Source: Trichodelitschia bisporula (taxonomy: Eukaryota; Ascomycota; Dothideomycetes; Phaeotrichales; Phaeotrichaceae). From it: a DNA stretch of 64,000 nucleotides. The DNA lies in NCBI GenBank assembly GCA_010356995.1, contig ML996687.1:621803-685802 (forward strand). The letters are read 5' to 3'. Both the position numbers and the translations under genes were made by a program. Under the pieces are notes generated by a model. That model searched no databases, was not told the DNA's origin, and worked only from the letters and a program-made list of their open reading frames with translations. Positions within the stretch are counted from its first letter, which is position 1, and each line of letters starts with the position of its first letter. Shown here piece by piece: positions 41,801 through 50,741 of the stretch.

Positions 41801-44800
41801 CTCAAGGATATCAACGACATTTTCCAAGCTTTGCAGAGCTTGATGCTGAATCCCGCGCCAATTCTGGTCGGTACGAAGACCCTGCTTGTGCAACACTTCC
41901 ACACCTGGTTGTCCGAATTGTCTCCTATCATGAATCCGGAAGACATTCTTCGTGTCACCGTCGATTTTGTGGATTCTTGCGCGAATGCGCAGGGGAAGCT
42001 GATTCTGTACAAACTCGTCTTGATCATTCACCTTGTGGGTATCTCTGCCCTCAAGCTGCCAGAGACAAAGCGCCAGCTTCGCACCAACACTGTGCGGTGG
42101 CTGGCGCCCTACTGGGGCCGGACCGAAAATGTTACCGAGCAGTGGCGGGAGCAAGTTCGGCTTTGCTGTTCTGTTGTCGCCTCTCAGATCAACGAGCTCG
42201 GCCAGGAAGCCTGCGAGTACATTCCCAAGTTGGTTGACTCGTACCGCGCTATTCAGGCAGTGCCACGCCCGCTGAAGAAGTCACTATCACTCCTCTTCCC
42301 GACCTCCTACCCCTTCCACTCTCGTCCCATCGACATTGAAACCACTGAGTTCGACGAACCCCTCATCGAAATCGCTGCTGTGTTAGCCGCTATCACGAGC
42401 TTACCTACCACAATACATCTGGATATGCCACAAGATGATCTCGCGGACTTTCTGTTCAGCGCTCTCCAGGTGTATATTTCCATACTGAATGGCGAGGCTT
42501 TTCCGCATTCCTGGCTTTCAGTCCACATCTTCCACCACAAGTCGACTATGCGGAGTCTTGAGAAGCTGTCAAGCATCCTCATCGACTCCTTCCTTCCGCA
42601 CCCCGACGAAGCCGATCAGTTCAACACCGAGCTTTGGCGTACCTTTTTCGAGGCTTTGCTCAAGCTTGTCGGCAGCAACGCGCTCGCACTTGAGACTTTC
42701 CCGGAACAGAAGCGAAGAGCTGTGTGGAAGATTGCTGGCGACGTGAGGGAGCTTGGGGCAGATCTCCTTCGCCGCAGCTGGGACGCCATCGGCTGGGAAA
42801 CGAGCCCTGAAGACAAGACTCAATACGGTCTAGAAAAGCTGGGCGGCTACCAGGTCCAGTACGTGCCGGCACTTGTCGGGCCGATCGTTGAATTGTGCCT
42901 GAGCGTCCACGAGGGCCTGCGGAGTGTTGCGATCCAAGTGCTTCAGACGATGATCATTAGCGAGTGGACTCTGAGCCAGGATCTCTCCCTCGTGCAAGCT
43001 GAAATCATCGACTGCTTAGATCAGCTGTTCAAGCAAAAGACGCAAAGCGAAAGCATGCTGCAGAAGGTCTTCATTGGGGAGCTAGTCGACCTATTCGAGC
43101 CCCTCGTACGGCAACCCGACGATCCTCTGTTCGTCGCAGTCAAGAATCTCGTCGCGACAATCGAGGAGCTATTGGATCTGCTTGTTGCTGTACACAGCAC
43201 TGATGGCAGCGGAGAAGCCTTCCACATTATGGACACGCTCCATTTGATGGAATTCCTCAAAGACATGCAGAAGGAGGACATCTTCATCCGCTACGTCCAT
43301 CAACTTGCGCAGCTCCAGGCTGATGCGAAGAACTACACTGAAGCTGGTCTTGCCCTCCGCCTGCATGCAGATCTTTATGACTGGGACCCTGCAACCGTCC
43401 TGGAGCCGCTGAGCGAGCCGCACTTCAGCACGCAGACAGCGTTTGAACGCAAAGAGCAGCTCTACTTCCAGATGATAAAGTACTACGAGGATGGCCAGTC
43501 GTGGGACAACGCTCTCGGGAGCTACATGGAGCTGGCAGATCAGTACGAGCACAACGTGTTCGACTTCGCGAAGCTTGCGCGCGCCCAGCGGTCCATGGCA
43601 ACAATTTACGAGTCCATCAGCAGGGGTCAACGCGATAACCCAAGGTATTTTCGGGTAGTCTACAAGGGTTTCGGATTTCCCATCAGCCTACGCGATAAGC
43701 AGTTCATCTTCCAGGGACTGCCGACTGATCGCCTTTCCACCTTTACCGATCGTCTGCAGCAGCAGCATCCCTCAGCCCAGGTCATGACTTCCGGTGCTTC
43801 AGATGAAGATCTGGAAGGGCAATACATCTATGTGTACGCCGTCAGCCCGCAGAAGGACCTCATGCACCCGATCTACCAGCGCTCCAAGGTCTCGCAATCA
43901 GTCCGCGACTACTACCTCCTCTCCCGGCCGAGCAACTTCACCTCTTCCTCCCGCCGCAAGGCCAGCGACGCCGGAATGAAAGAGCAAACCGTCGAAAAGA
44001 CCGTCTACACAACCGCAGAGCCCTTCCCCACTATCCTCCGTCGCAGCGAAATCGTCGCCGTCGGCACCATGACCCTCTCACCCGTGCAAACCGCCATCGA
44101 GCGCACCACCCGCAAGACAGCCGAGCTCCTAGCGCAGGAGAAGAAGATCATCGACGGTGAGGACACGGCCTTCTCCGCCCTCACCGATACCCTGACCCTC
44201 TCCGTCGACCCCGACTCCCCCGCCAGCGTCGCCATCTACCGCGACCTCCTCCGCCACGGCCAACCCACGCGGCCCTCGTCATACGAAGACGAGCCCGTGA
44301 AGGAAGACGACTCTCCGCCCGACCCCCTTGACAACGCGCTCAAGATCGCGCTGCTAGACTACGCCATCGCCGTCCGCCGCTGTCTAACGCACTACTCGCG
44401 CCCCGCGCACCAAGCTACGCGCGTTGATCTCCAGCAGCGTAAGCCTTTCGTTCCCCCATATCTCTCGTATATACTAACTGACCCAGGCTTCGAACTAACC
44501 TTCGCCCCCGAACTCGCCGCCCTAACTGCCGCCACCCAACCCACAACCAACCCCCGCTCCCCCAGCTCCACATCCTGGATGTCGCCCGGCGCAGCGCACA
44601 CGCCCGAGCGCCCCGGCAGTCCGTCCAAGCAGGACAGTCCCGTACAGGCGCTCGATGCGGCGGCGGCGAAGCGGCACAATCACAGGCTTAGCTTTACGAT
44701 CTTTAAGCGTGGGAGTACGCATGAGCGACGGAACGGGGCGGGCGCGTTTGAGAACGGGGGTACGGGGAATGAGCGCGTGAGCACGGAGCATGGGCGCTCG

Positions 44801-45127
44801 GCTTCGCTGGCTCAAGGGAATGGGAAGGATGCGACGGTGGGCGCGCAGTCTGCGAGCGGTGCACCGAGGGTCGAGCTCCAGTACAGCCCGAGCCGGTCGA
44901 GCACGAGCGGGATGAATCTGGATGGCGCGAGCGATATGATCTCTAGGCCGTCGACGCGGAATAGTGAGGGGCAGGGGAGTGGGGGGGATGATGGGATGGG
45001 CGGGAGTATGAGGAGTAAGGTCGGGAGTGTGAGGAAGAGGTTTAGTATGTTGGGGATTGGGAAGAAGCCGAGTAAGAGTAGTGTGCGGAGTCGAGGGGGG
45101 GTTGGGGAGAGTGTGGTTGAGGAGTGA
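38882..45127 (+). CDS. DOCK-family (CZH) guanine nucleotide exchange factor
   Basis: Exons are 38882-44438 and 44487-45127 (2065 aa). An N-terminal SH3 domain (about 8-85) reads GVCTYPFQPSSPADLPLEIG, WYRGYLVA and GIFPRVCVEV. A C2-like DHR-1 domain (about 632-775; SDIYLTLSEPCLPRH, LTLEVRRSTGQRI, EPWNLTIRLAIPP) binds phosphoinositides in the family. A long helical middle leads to the catalytic DHR-2 domain (about 1450-1840; YTEAGLALRLHADLYDW, YFRVVYKGFGFPISLRDKQF, ALLDYAIAVRRCLTHYSRP), which activates Rac/Rho GTPases. The tail is Ser/Gly-rich. The architecture matches DOCK1-type proteins and yeast Dck1, which act with ELMO/Lmo1. The only intron (48 nt; GTAAGC, CTAACTGAC, CAG) is a multiple of three without a stop, so its retention would keep the frame. 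Confidence 0.93.
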   Translation: MPWRPLPRIAFGVCTYPFQPSSPADLPLEIGDELYIIEQGGQDGQWYRGYLVAPPSLLAGLTSVKGQTLEARVFSGIFPRVCVEVREVLGDDRSRGGRQDELPVQGVNGRNGSHPDVQQTNGIPTPTSPSPTAGVNGTNGTAKTELTVDPPAIPVSRSMKPENLRLGSRVSRQTVRSEASQLVLPLSPMSVTERDPSAPRPPAPVPMLKIGDETPTSAQEPLVDEIASCLREWHSTKLHELLLARRYTILDKMSNLVQRLDTSRRQLLHKVLTDQELRGLREQTVWDLVNGNKVLSGEVIVRNPAQRGRILTGDDSAIEVTKLQSMMSLLAERPVTPPDEHVAHHLLVSIPHALGELSAPKTIAVHLFSKMPGLPIQSVSEVHAINVSAQTGNAPEGSMKTLFVDLGATDLGEGAGAGSQLYVAFKVIVNEPLRSPVVHSVQSLPRESTSSRDGASFNVNQGGSMKGGRRSLMWGSPRGRKDSENGPRPSGDHLRENESPQARMDQRNASTGTRPLTRDAKTVKRTVAAGVMRVDHILKQDLEVEQEISLWTPTSMPTDERADQDNAWDELVSELLATSSGDYRKYTFPKPLKVFVKGFEDPDAESLIRKTPTLLQNIPQTRRIGFSGAPSKPRSDIYLTLSEPCLPRHAFMAHPKSGTVPLGTQQGLANLQLTLEVRRSTGQRIENCIFPSCNSQGHTAWRTTAVERGEPWNLTIRLAIPPEDVPGSHIVMSIADLPGFPFGLCWMPLWNDGAFIQDGEHVLTLYQYDEYTSSVISGRGAYLGLPWGAKKRDEQSGGPMAALHIRTFLCSTKYSQDPDLLGLLKWQEQPPGTLPSLLRRFVFVPEIEIVKLLNEVLDALFEILVDCAGSAEYENLVFADLVFVLSITYDRRFKLAPIVDTYADTRFKYPAATACLIRSFGRLLSNPTDQETSRKLRATFKVAAHIIKFISAGRRVQEAQSTDGGVTKRKSAFLKDINDIFQALQSLMLNPAPILVGTKTLLVQHFHTWLSELSPIMNPEDILRVTVDFVDSCANAQGKLILYKLVLIIHLVGISALKLPETKRQLRTNTVRWLAPYWGRTENVTEQWREQVRLCCSVVASQINELGQEACEYIPKLVDSYRAIQAVPRPLKKSLSLLFPTSYPFHSRPIDIETTEFDEPLIEIAAVLAAITSLPTTIHLDMPQDDLADFLFSALQVYISILNGEAFPHSWLSVHIFHHKSTMRSLEKLSSILIDSFLPHPDEADQFNTELWRTFFEALLKLVGSNALALETFPEQKRRAVWKIAGDVRELGADLLRRSWDAIGWETSPEDKTQYGLEKLGGYQVQYVPALVGPIVELCLSVHEGLRSVAIQVLQTMIISEWTLSQDLSLVQAEIIDCLDQLFKQKTQSESMLQKVFIGELVDLFEPLVRQPDDPLFVAVKNLVATIEELLDLLVAVHSTDGSGEAFHIMDTLHLMEFLKDMQKEDIFIRYVHQLAQLQADAKNYTEAGLALRLHADLYDWDPATVLEPLSEPHFSTQTAFERKEQLYFQMIKYYEDGQSWDNALGSYMELADQYEHNVFDFAKLARAQRSMATIYESISRGQRDNPRYFRVVYKGFGFPISLRDKQFIFQGLPTDRLSTFTDRLQQQHPSAQVMTSGASDEDLEGQYIYVYAVSPQKDLMHPIYQRSKVSQSVRDYYLLSRPSNFTSSSRRKASDAGMKEQTVEKTVYTTAEPFPTILRRSEIVAVGTMTLSPVQTAIERTTRKTAELLAQEKKIIDGEDTAFSALTDTLTLSVDPDSPASVAIYRDLLRHGQPTRPSSYEDEPVKEDDSPPDPLDNALKIALLDYAIAVRRCLTHYSRPAHQATRVDLQQRKPFVPPYLSYILTDPGFELTFAPELAALTAATQPTTNPRSPSSTSWMSPGAAHTPERPGSPSKQDSPVQALDAAAAKRHNHRLSFTIFKRGSTHERRNGAGAFENGGTGNERVSTEHGRSASLAQGNGKDATVGAQSASGAPRVELQYSPSRSSTSGMNLDGASDMISRPSTRNSEGQGSGGDDGMGGSMRSKVGSVRKRFSMLGIGKKPSKSSVRSRGGVGESVVEE

Positions 45128-46260
45128 GGGGGTTTTTACGTTGTGCTTCGTGGAGGAGGGGGTTTTAATGGAGGGCGCAGGGGACTCCTGGTGGGTTGCG
45201 GCGCCCGGTGTATGCTGAGGTGGGGGAGTAGGGAGTTGTGTTCGTGTGTGCGAGGCCGGGGGTGTTTTCGTGGTGCGTCTGCGCGGCTTACGACATGCAG
45301 AAGAGAAAATGCAGTGCAGAGTGTGCCTCGCGGTTTGTATGCCGTGGAACCTATGGACGTGGTGGTACGATACTTGGGGATGGGGTTGCGCTCATTGTTC
45401 TTTATTTTTTCCTTGGTGCTCGTTGAGGAGGGTCTGCTTGATTGATATACCCGGCTTTCATTTTTCTTGTCGCTTTTCTTGGGTGTGTGTTGGAGGCGTG
45501 GTACGTCAGTCTTTTGGGTTGTTAGGGTGTTGGGTGGATTATTATACTAGTTATGGGGCTGTGAGTTGGGCGTGTTTGATATTTATGTTGATGTTGTTGG
45601 GGGCGGTAGAGCGTAATGGATATGGGTGTTGGGTTGAATGCTGCTTCGCGTGGAGTGATCATATGTATGTCGTCGATGATTTTGGTGACCGCTATCATCG
45701 CGGTCATCGTTCTAGCTCGGCCGTCGTGGGAGGTTCCGCTCGCATTGATGGTGGCCCGTCGTTGAGTATGGTGAAATCCAATGTCTTTTGCTATTCAAAG
45801 GCAGAGACTCTACGATATAGATCCCGCTTTGGACGTCGACGACATTGGCACAGAGGAAGGCTGTCGTGAAGATCCCTTGATTCGTTGAGCGAGGTTCAGG
45901 ACGGCAGAGAATGAAGTGACGATAAGAAACCTGCTCAACCCGTCAACCCACCACATAAAATCACCAGCATGAAAGTACAAAGTCCCTAGAACCATGAATT
46001 ATCCTTCCTCGCCACACGTATATACATCCCCACCAGCCATCCATCCATCATCCAGTCTAATCCTTAACCATTGCTATGGTAAGCCTATGTGCATCATCAT
46101 CCACGCCAAAAGCGGCACCATGATCTAAACCCCACAAAAGGTATTAAAGCAAAAAAGCGAAGGGCAGCATCTCGCCCTCTACCCAAAAAACTCCAACCCA
46201 AAAGCCGCATGCATGTACGCTGTTTTCTAACTTTCATCCAAAATACTCACCGGACCTTGC
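45128..46260. other. intergenic between convergent DOCK and GH12 genes
   Basis: G/T-rich after 45128, A/C-rich after 45950: the 3' flanks of two convergent genes. The 207-codon frame at 45246-45869 is Cys/Trp-rich with no ATG-led family resemblance and was rejected. Confidence 0.5.
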
Positions 46261-48449
46261 TCAAGCACTAACAGCCTGAATATCAACCGCAAGCTCCGTA
46301 ACGCTAAACGTCACATTCTTCGCCGCAGAATACGCCTCAGACCCAAAGGCAATGTAGCCAAGCCACGCCGTGGTCTGCGGCCCACCATTCGCTTGCAGCT
46401 TGTTCACCAATCCCGAGATTTCCCCCACGAAGCGCGTTGTGTTCTGATCGGCCACCCACGTGAAGACCTTCTGGCCGAAGGCATTGGCGCCGGCGTAGAG
46501 GTCGCTGGACGACGCGTCAGCATTGTCTGTCTTGTACGAGATACGATGCAAGAGCCGCATGATGCGGGGAGTGCAATTGAGATGCGAGACAACGGAAGTC
46601 CGATATGCGCAGCTGCTGTGCGCGGCTACGGGCGCAGGGATACGGCGGGTAGGAAAAGTGGGGGAAGGAGTTCTTACAAGGTGGTCCCGTTTACGGTGTG
46701 GTGGTCGACCGCGCCGGCGGGCAGGCCGATAGGCTGGGTGGCCGCGCCAAACGCACCGAACCAGACCATGACTTCGTAGTCCGATTTCGTGGTGTCGTCC
46801 GAGACGGCCTTATCGGCCGCCAAGAACATGTCTATGCAGACGTTGGCGTTCATCTCTGCATTTCCGATCAGCATGCATATTCCCTCAGACACGCACAAAG
46901 GTCACGAGATGTCGGGCACAAAAACTCACCGGCGTCTACCAGCCCCGAAGTATTCGTGGAGGTGGGCTTGTCGTTGCCGGCGCCATAGTTCCACGCCACA
47001 TCGAAGTTCAAGGCGCTGAGATTCGAGAGTCGGATCGGGATGTCGGTGGTGTTGAGCTTGGCGTTCGGGAAGGCGTGCACGGGCTGATCGACTATCCGCG
47101 AAAGAAAAAGAGGAAAGTCAGCACGCGGCGCATTGGGCACCCGCGGGTTTCAGCCTCGCAAAAAAGACGGAACTCCGCAAACCGGGTCGGCACTTACCAG
47201 GTCCCATAGGATACTGCCACGTCGCGGCAAAAGTCGCTGCAGCCTTTGACTTGGAATCCGCATTTGGCTTTGACGTGACCTGCTTTCGTCAGTTTTGCGT
47301 TCTTCTTCAGCCGCCGCAGGGTAAATCGGCTTGCGTCAACATTGACGCAGGTGGGGTTGAGACGCACGTTCATGCACATGGACGAAGCTTCAGAGGCCGA
47401 CAAGCCCCACTGATTGGGGTTAACTGCGGGAAAACGTTAGCGTCAAGACTCGATAAGCGGTGCAGCCAAGATATCGGATATGCAGGAAGAAACAAAACGA
47501 AAAAGCTGGCAGGGCCTAACCGGGGACGGCTCCGGTCTGCAAAGTGAAGGATGGGCCTTGGGAACAGGGCCATCAGTCGTTCGCCGTTCGGCTGAATCGT
47601 GTGGATGCCCGAAGGTTTGTTGGCCGAAACACAGTTTGATGGGGTGGCGCAGCAGTGATCCACCCCGACCCGTCATCCTGTGTCGTCATGCCGAAGTAAT
47701 TTTAACCGTGTGCCGTGTGAAGGCAAATCCGGATTGCCATTCGGCGATGATCGAAAAGAGCTGCGCCGGCAAAGGGAATTGAACAGTCCAGATTCGGGTT
47801 GGTGTGGCCCAAAATCGTGGAGGGGCAATCGAGTCGAACGCTATGCGCGCTGGCATGGGGCTAATGCCACATGAGCGACACACAAGCGTTGTCCACTCCC
47901 ACTCCCACAAGGGCCCCGCCACCCCAACAACCGGGGCTCCCCGGAGCAACCGGATCTTGGCGTTTGTTGACGGTGTCCAAGTGGCATTGGATCCTGGTCG
48001 CTTCAATCCCCGCTTGCCGCGCTTGGCTTGGTGATCTGACTGGCTGGCCCCTGCATGAAACCGTCGAAACAAGGAACCTCAATGTCCGGTGGGGGTGGCC
48101 GCAAAACACGCGTCGTCGACTCGGGATCCGTGATAGAAAATGAGACGAACAAAAAAATAAAAGAGAGCAAGTCGATTGGAGAGGAGAAAAAATGAACATC
48201 CGAGGGAAAATCTGGAAAAGGGAGAATCGCGCCGCGGAGAGACTCACGAACATATCGTCCCGGGTCAGGCGTGATACCGTAGGACTTTTGGCAGTAGGTA
48301 GTGGTTTGCGGTGCGTTCGGCCCGTATCCGCCGGTGTTGGGGAAGCCGCCGTGGAAGATGTGTTGAGACTCGATTCCTAGGTACACGCCGACCGTGAGAG
48401 CGACGGGGAATGCGAGCAAGACGCCGCTGAGAATCGACAGCAGCCACAT
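46261..48449 (-). CDS. glycoside hydrolase family 12 endoglucanase/xyloglucanase
   Basis: Six exons on the minus strand: 48449-48248, 47423-47368, 47279-47198, 47091-46930, 46855-46678 and 46504-46261 (307 aa). Splicing was set by family alignment. The joined protein reads TTTYCQKSYG, YVLNPNQWGLSAS (intron 1), MCMNVTSKPNADS (intron 2), ATWQYPMGPVDQPVHAFPNA (intron 3), SDYEVMVWFGAFG and GTTFDLYAGANAFGQKVFTW (intron 5). GH12 catalytic residues are Glu195 in YEVMVW (nucleophile) and Glu283 in AFGSEAY (acid/base). The N-terminus (MWLLSILSGVLLAFPVALTV) is a signal peptide or anchor. GH12 enzymes cut beta-1,4-glucans or xyloglucan with retention. Intron 1 is 824 nt, far longer than the other introns (74-173 nt). 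Confidence 0.88.
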
Positions 48450-50741
48450 GGTGCGTATGAAGCAGCGGTTACAGATAACGAGGGACTAGTCGAGTGAAAA
48501 AAGGCCAGCAGACGAGAGGAATGGCGATATAATTGCTGAACGCCAGACGTAAAACGACAAAATCGGACGTCGACGGTCAGGTCCTTCTTGTATCAGGATG
48601 CGGTTTTGCGACTTCAAAAACGAGTGTGTTTGGAGGTGAGAGGGACGTGTTGAGATGGCGGTTGCTGGGGATGCGGAGGCTTGGAGAACAAAGTTGCGTA
48701 TAAGGCGGCAAAGACGGTGCTGATCGGTTGAAATGGTCTCGCAAAAGTTGCAGTGGGAGCGAGACGAACAGCCATCGTCTTTGCACAAAGACGAGTCGGC
48801 GCCTGCTTCCTTGCCGAAAAAGGATATGGCGACGGGGGTAGTGGCAAAAGGCGTTTGTGTCTGGGGGGGTTCGGGTTACCGGTTTCTGTTTTTAAACAAG
48901 ACCACTGGCTTCGCATGCGGCGTGGCTGGCGTGGCTGTGCTTATCATCCGAATCCCCGAGCCTGTCATTGGGGGAGGAGCTCATATTACACAGGATTCGA
49001 CCCTTTAAGCTATTAAACGGTAGAGGGAGGTCCGTAATGCGTGGCATGATGACACAGGCACCTCGCACTGCACAGGATTCTAGCGCCTCAAGGTATGAGA
49101 TGCCTGTGTGAAGGTATCTTGGATGAACAGTCCGATAAGATAGGCGGTGATCAGATCAGAGAGAGCGAGGGAAGCTCGAGTAGGAAGGTGAGAGCGAAGC
49201 CGGCGAGGAGAGGCCGGCAGGCAGGATCAAAGACAGCCTTTCGCCGATGCAGCAGAAAGTCAAGCACACCGCGCCAAAAGCGCCAGAACTACCACCAAGA
49301 GCCAGTGAACTTCTTTTCCTTTGCCAAGGGAAGACGATAACGTTAGAGACAGGCGTCGTAACTGGCGAGCTGGGAAGAGTGACGCAGCGGCGTTGCTTGC
49401 GTGGTTTCCCCCGAGTCTGCTCCGGAGCAACTCGAATAGGGAAAGAGGAATATGCACGACTACAGAAAGTTGCAGTAGCGAACAGCAGTAATCCGTACAG
49501 CAGTACGTATCGAGTGCATTGAGCGACATTGAGCACATGGAGCGTATCAAGCTTCTCGTTACACCTTCCCTCTTTCCTCTCGGCCTATGATCCTTCTTTC
49601 ACTCTTATGAATAGAGACGGCTGACCCCTAATCCCAGTATCAAAATTATCCGTCACCCCGGGACCCACCCCGAGCCTTGTGGATATCCGTTGTCCTCATT
49701 GCCTTCAACTCCACGCAAACGAAGAGGGTCCTCCGCCCATATCCGCCTCGCATCTCCGCCACTCAGTGCCACTGGTGCAACGCGAGATCCCCACAGCGGC
49801 AAATCATTATTTCGCCTACTGTGGGTTATTCTGGAGCTTGATGGTTAGAGAGAGGAGAACGACTTGGTAAAAGTCACTATCAGCGTCGCTAGTGAGAGAA
49901 GCCAAAACACCCGCTACCCACACACGGCCTGCCGTAAACATGGCCCCCAGCCACTCTTTCAGCCTAGCGTGCATGCCACGGCTCTTCCCCAGTCCAACGC
50001 CTTGAACCCAAAAGCCTTGTTCCCGTCCATTTTCCCATGCACCAGCCATAGCACCGCGTCGTCAGTGTCGTGTGCGTTATGCAAGTAGGTAGCACCCTAA
50101 CACCATCTCACTTTCCCAAGTCTCAACCACACAAACAGAACAATGAAGGAAACCACCTACCCACCATCCCCCCAGGCCCCCCCCCCCCCCCCCCCCGATA
50201 GCCAAAGGGCGTCCTTATCCCGCCCCCTTTGAATGGAAGCTTGATTTGATTAGCCCTCTGAGATCCTCCCGTCCTGTAAAATGTGATCGCTTTTTGCCGC
50301 GCCTCTTTTTGCCATAACCCGTTGCGCGCCAGCCCCGTCCAGCCAGCGCAAGCTTCTCTTGGATACCTACCCACCTCCACCATCTCCTGGCTAAACGCCC
50401 TTTTGCACGTCTTTGACCACACGCACTGCATACGTCTTAATTGTGGAGAGACACCCGCTCGCTGCATCCCATCGCAACCGGAAGTCACCGTTCCCACCTA
50501 CTCTCGCTCGGACCGTTGCTTCAGCCCGCTCACTCCCACTTGTAACTCTGAACAGAAGGAAGCTCCGTAAACAACCTGGCACAACAACCGCTCGCTTCCG
50601 TTCAAATCCCCAGCATCTTTCGTTTTATAGCAATGTCGATTTGCTGAATCGGCATCGGTCCCCCATCGACTTTCGTTCAATATAACCACGCGCCTTCACT
50701 ATCCAAGCTTCACCACGACACCCCCCTGAAGCTTGCCAACC
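48450..50741. other. intergenic, divergent promoters of GH12 and GT2 genes
   Basis: About 2.3 kb without a recognised gene. It contains the 20-nt poly-C tract. Frames of 90-126 codons on both strands look like chance. C/T-rich leader sequence runs up to the GT2 start. Confidence 0.5.
50177..50196. repeat. poly-C tract, 20 nt
   Basis: An uninterrupted run of C about 550 nt upstream of the GT2 start. The minus strand carries G20, able to form G-quadruplex. The exact length may be unreliable. Confidence 0.95.

Noticed and set aside
45246-45869. 207-codon plus-strand frame downstream of the DOCK gene
   Set aside because: Starts at a weak site inside G/T-rich 3' flank, is abnormally Cys/Trp-rich and lacks the codon bias of local genes.
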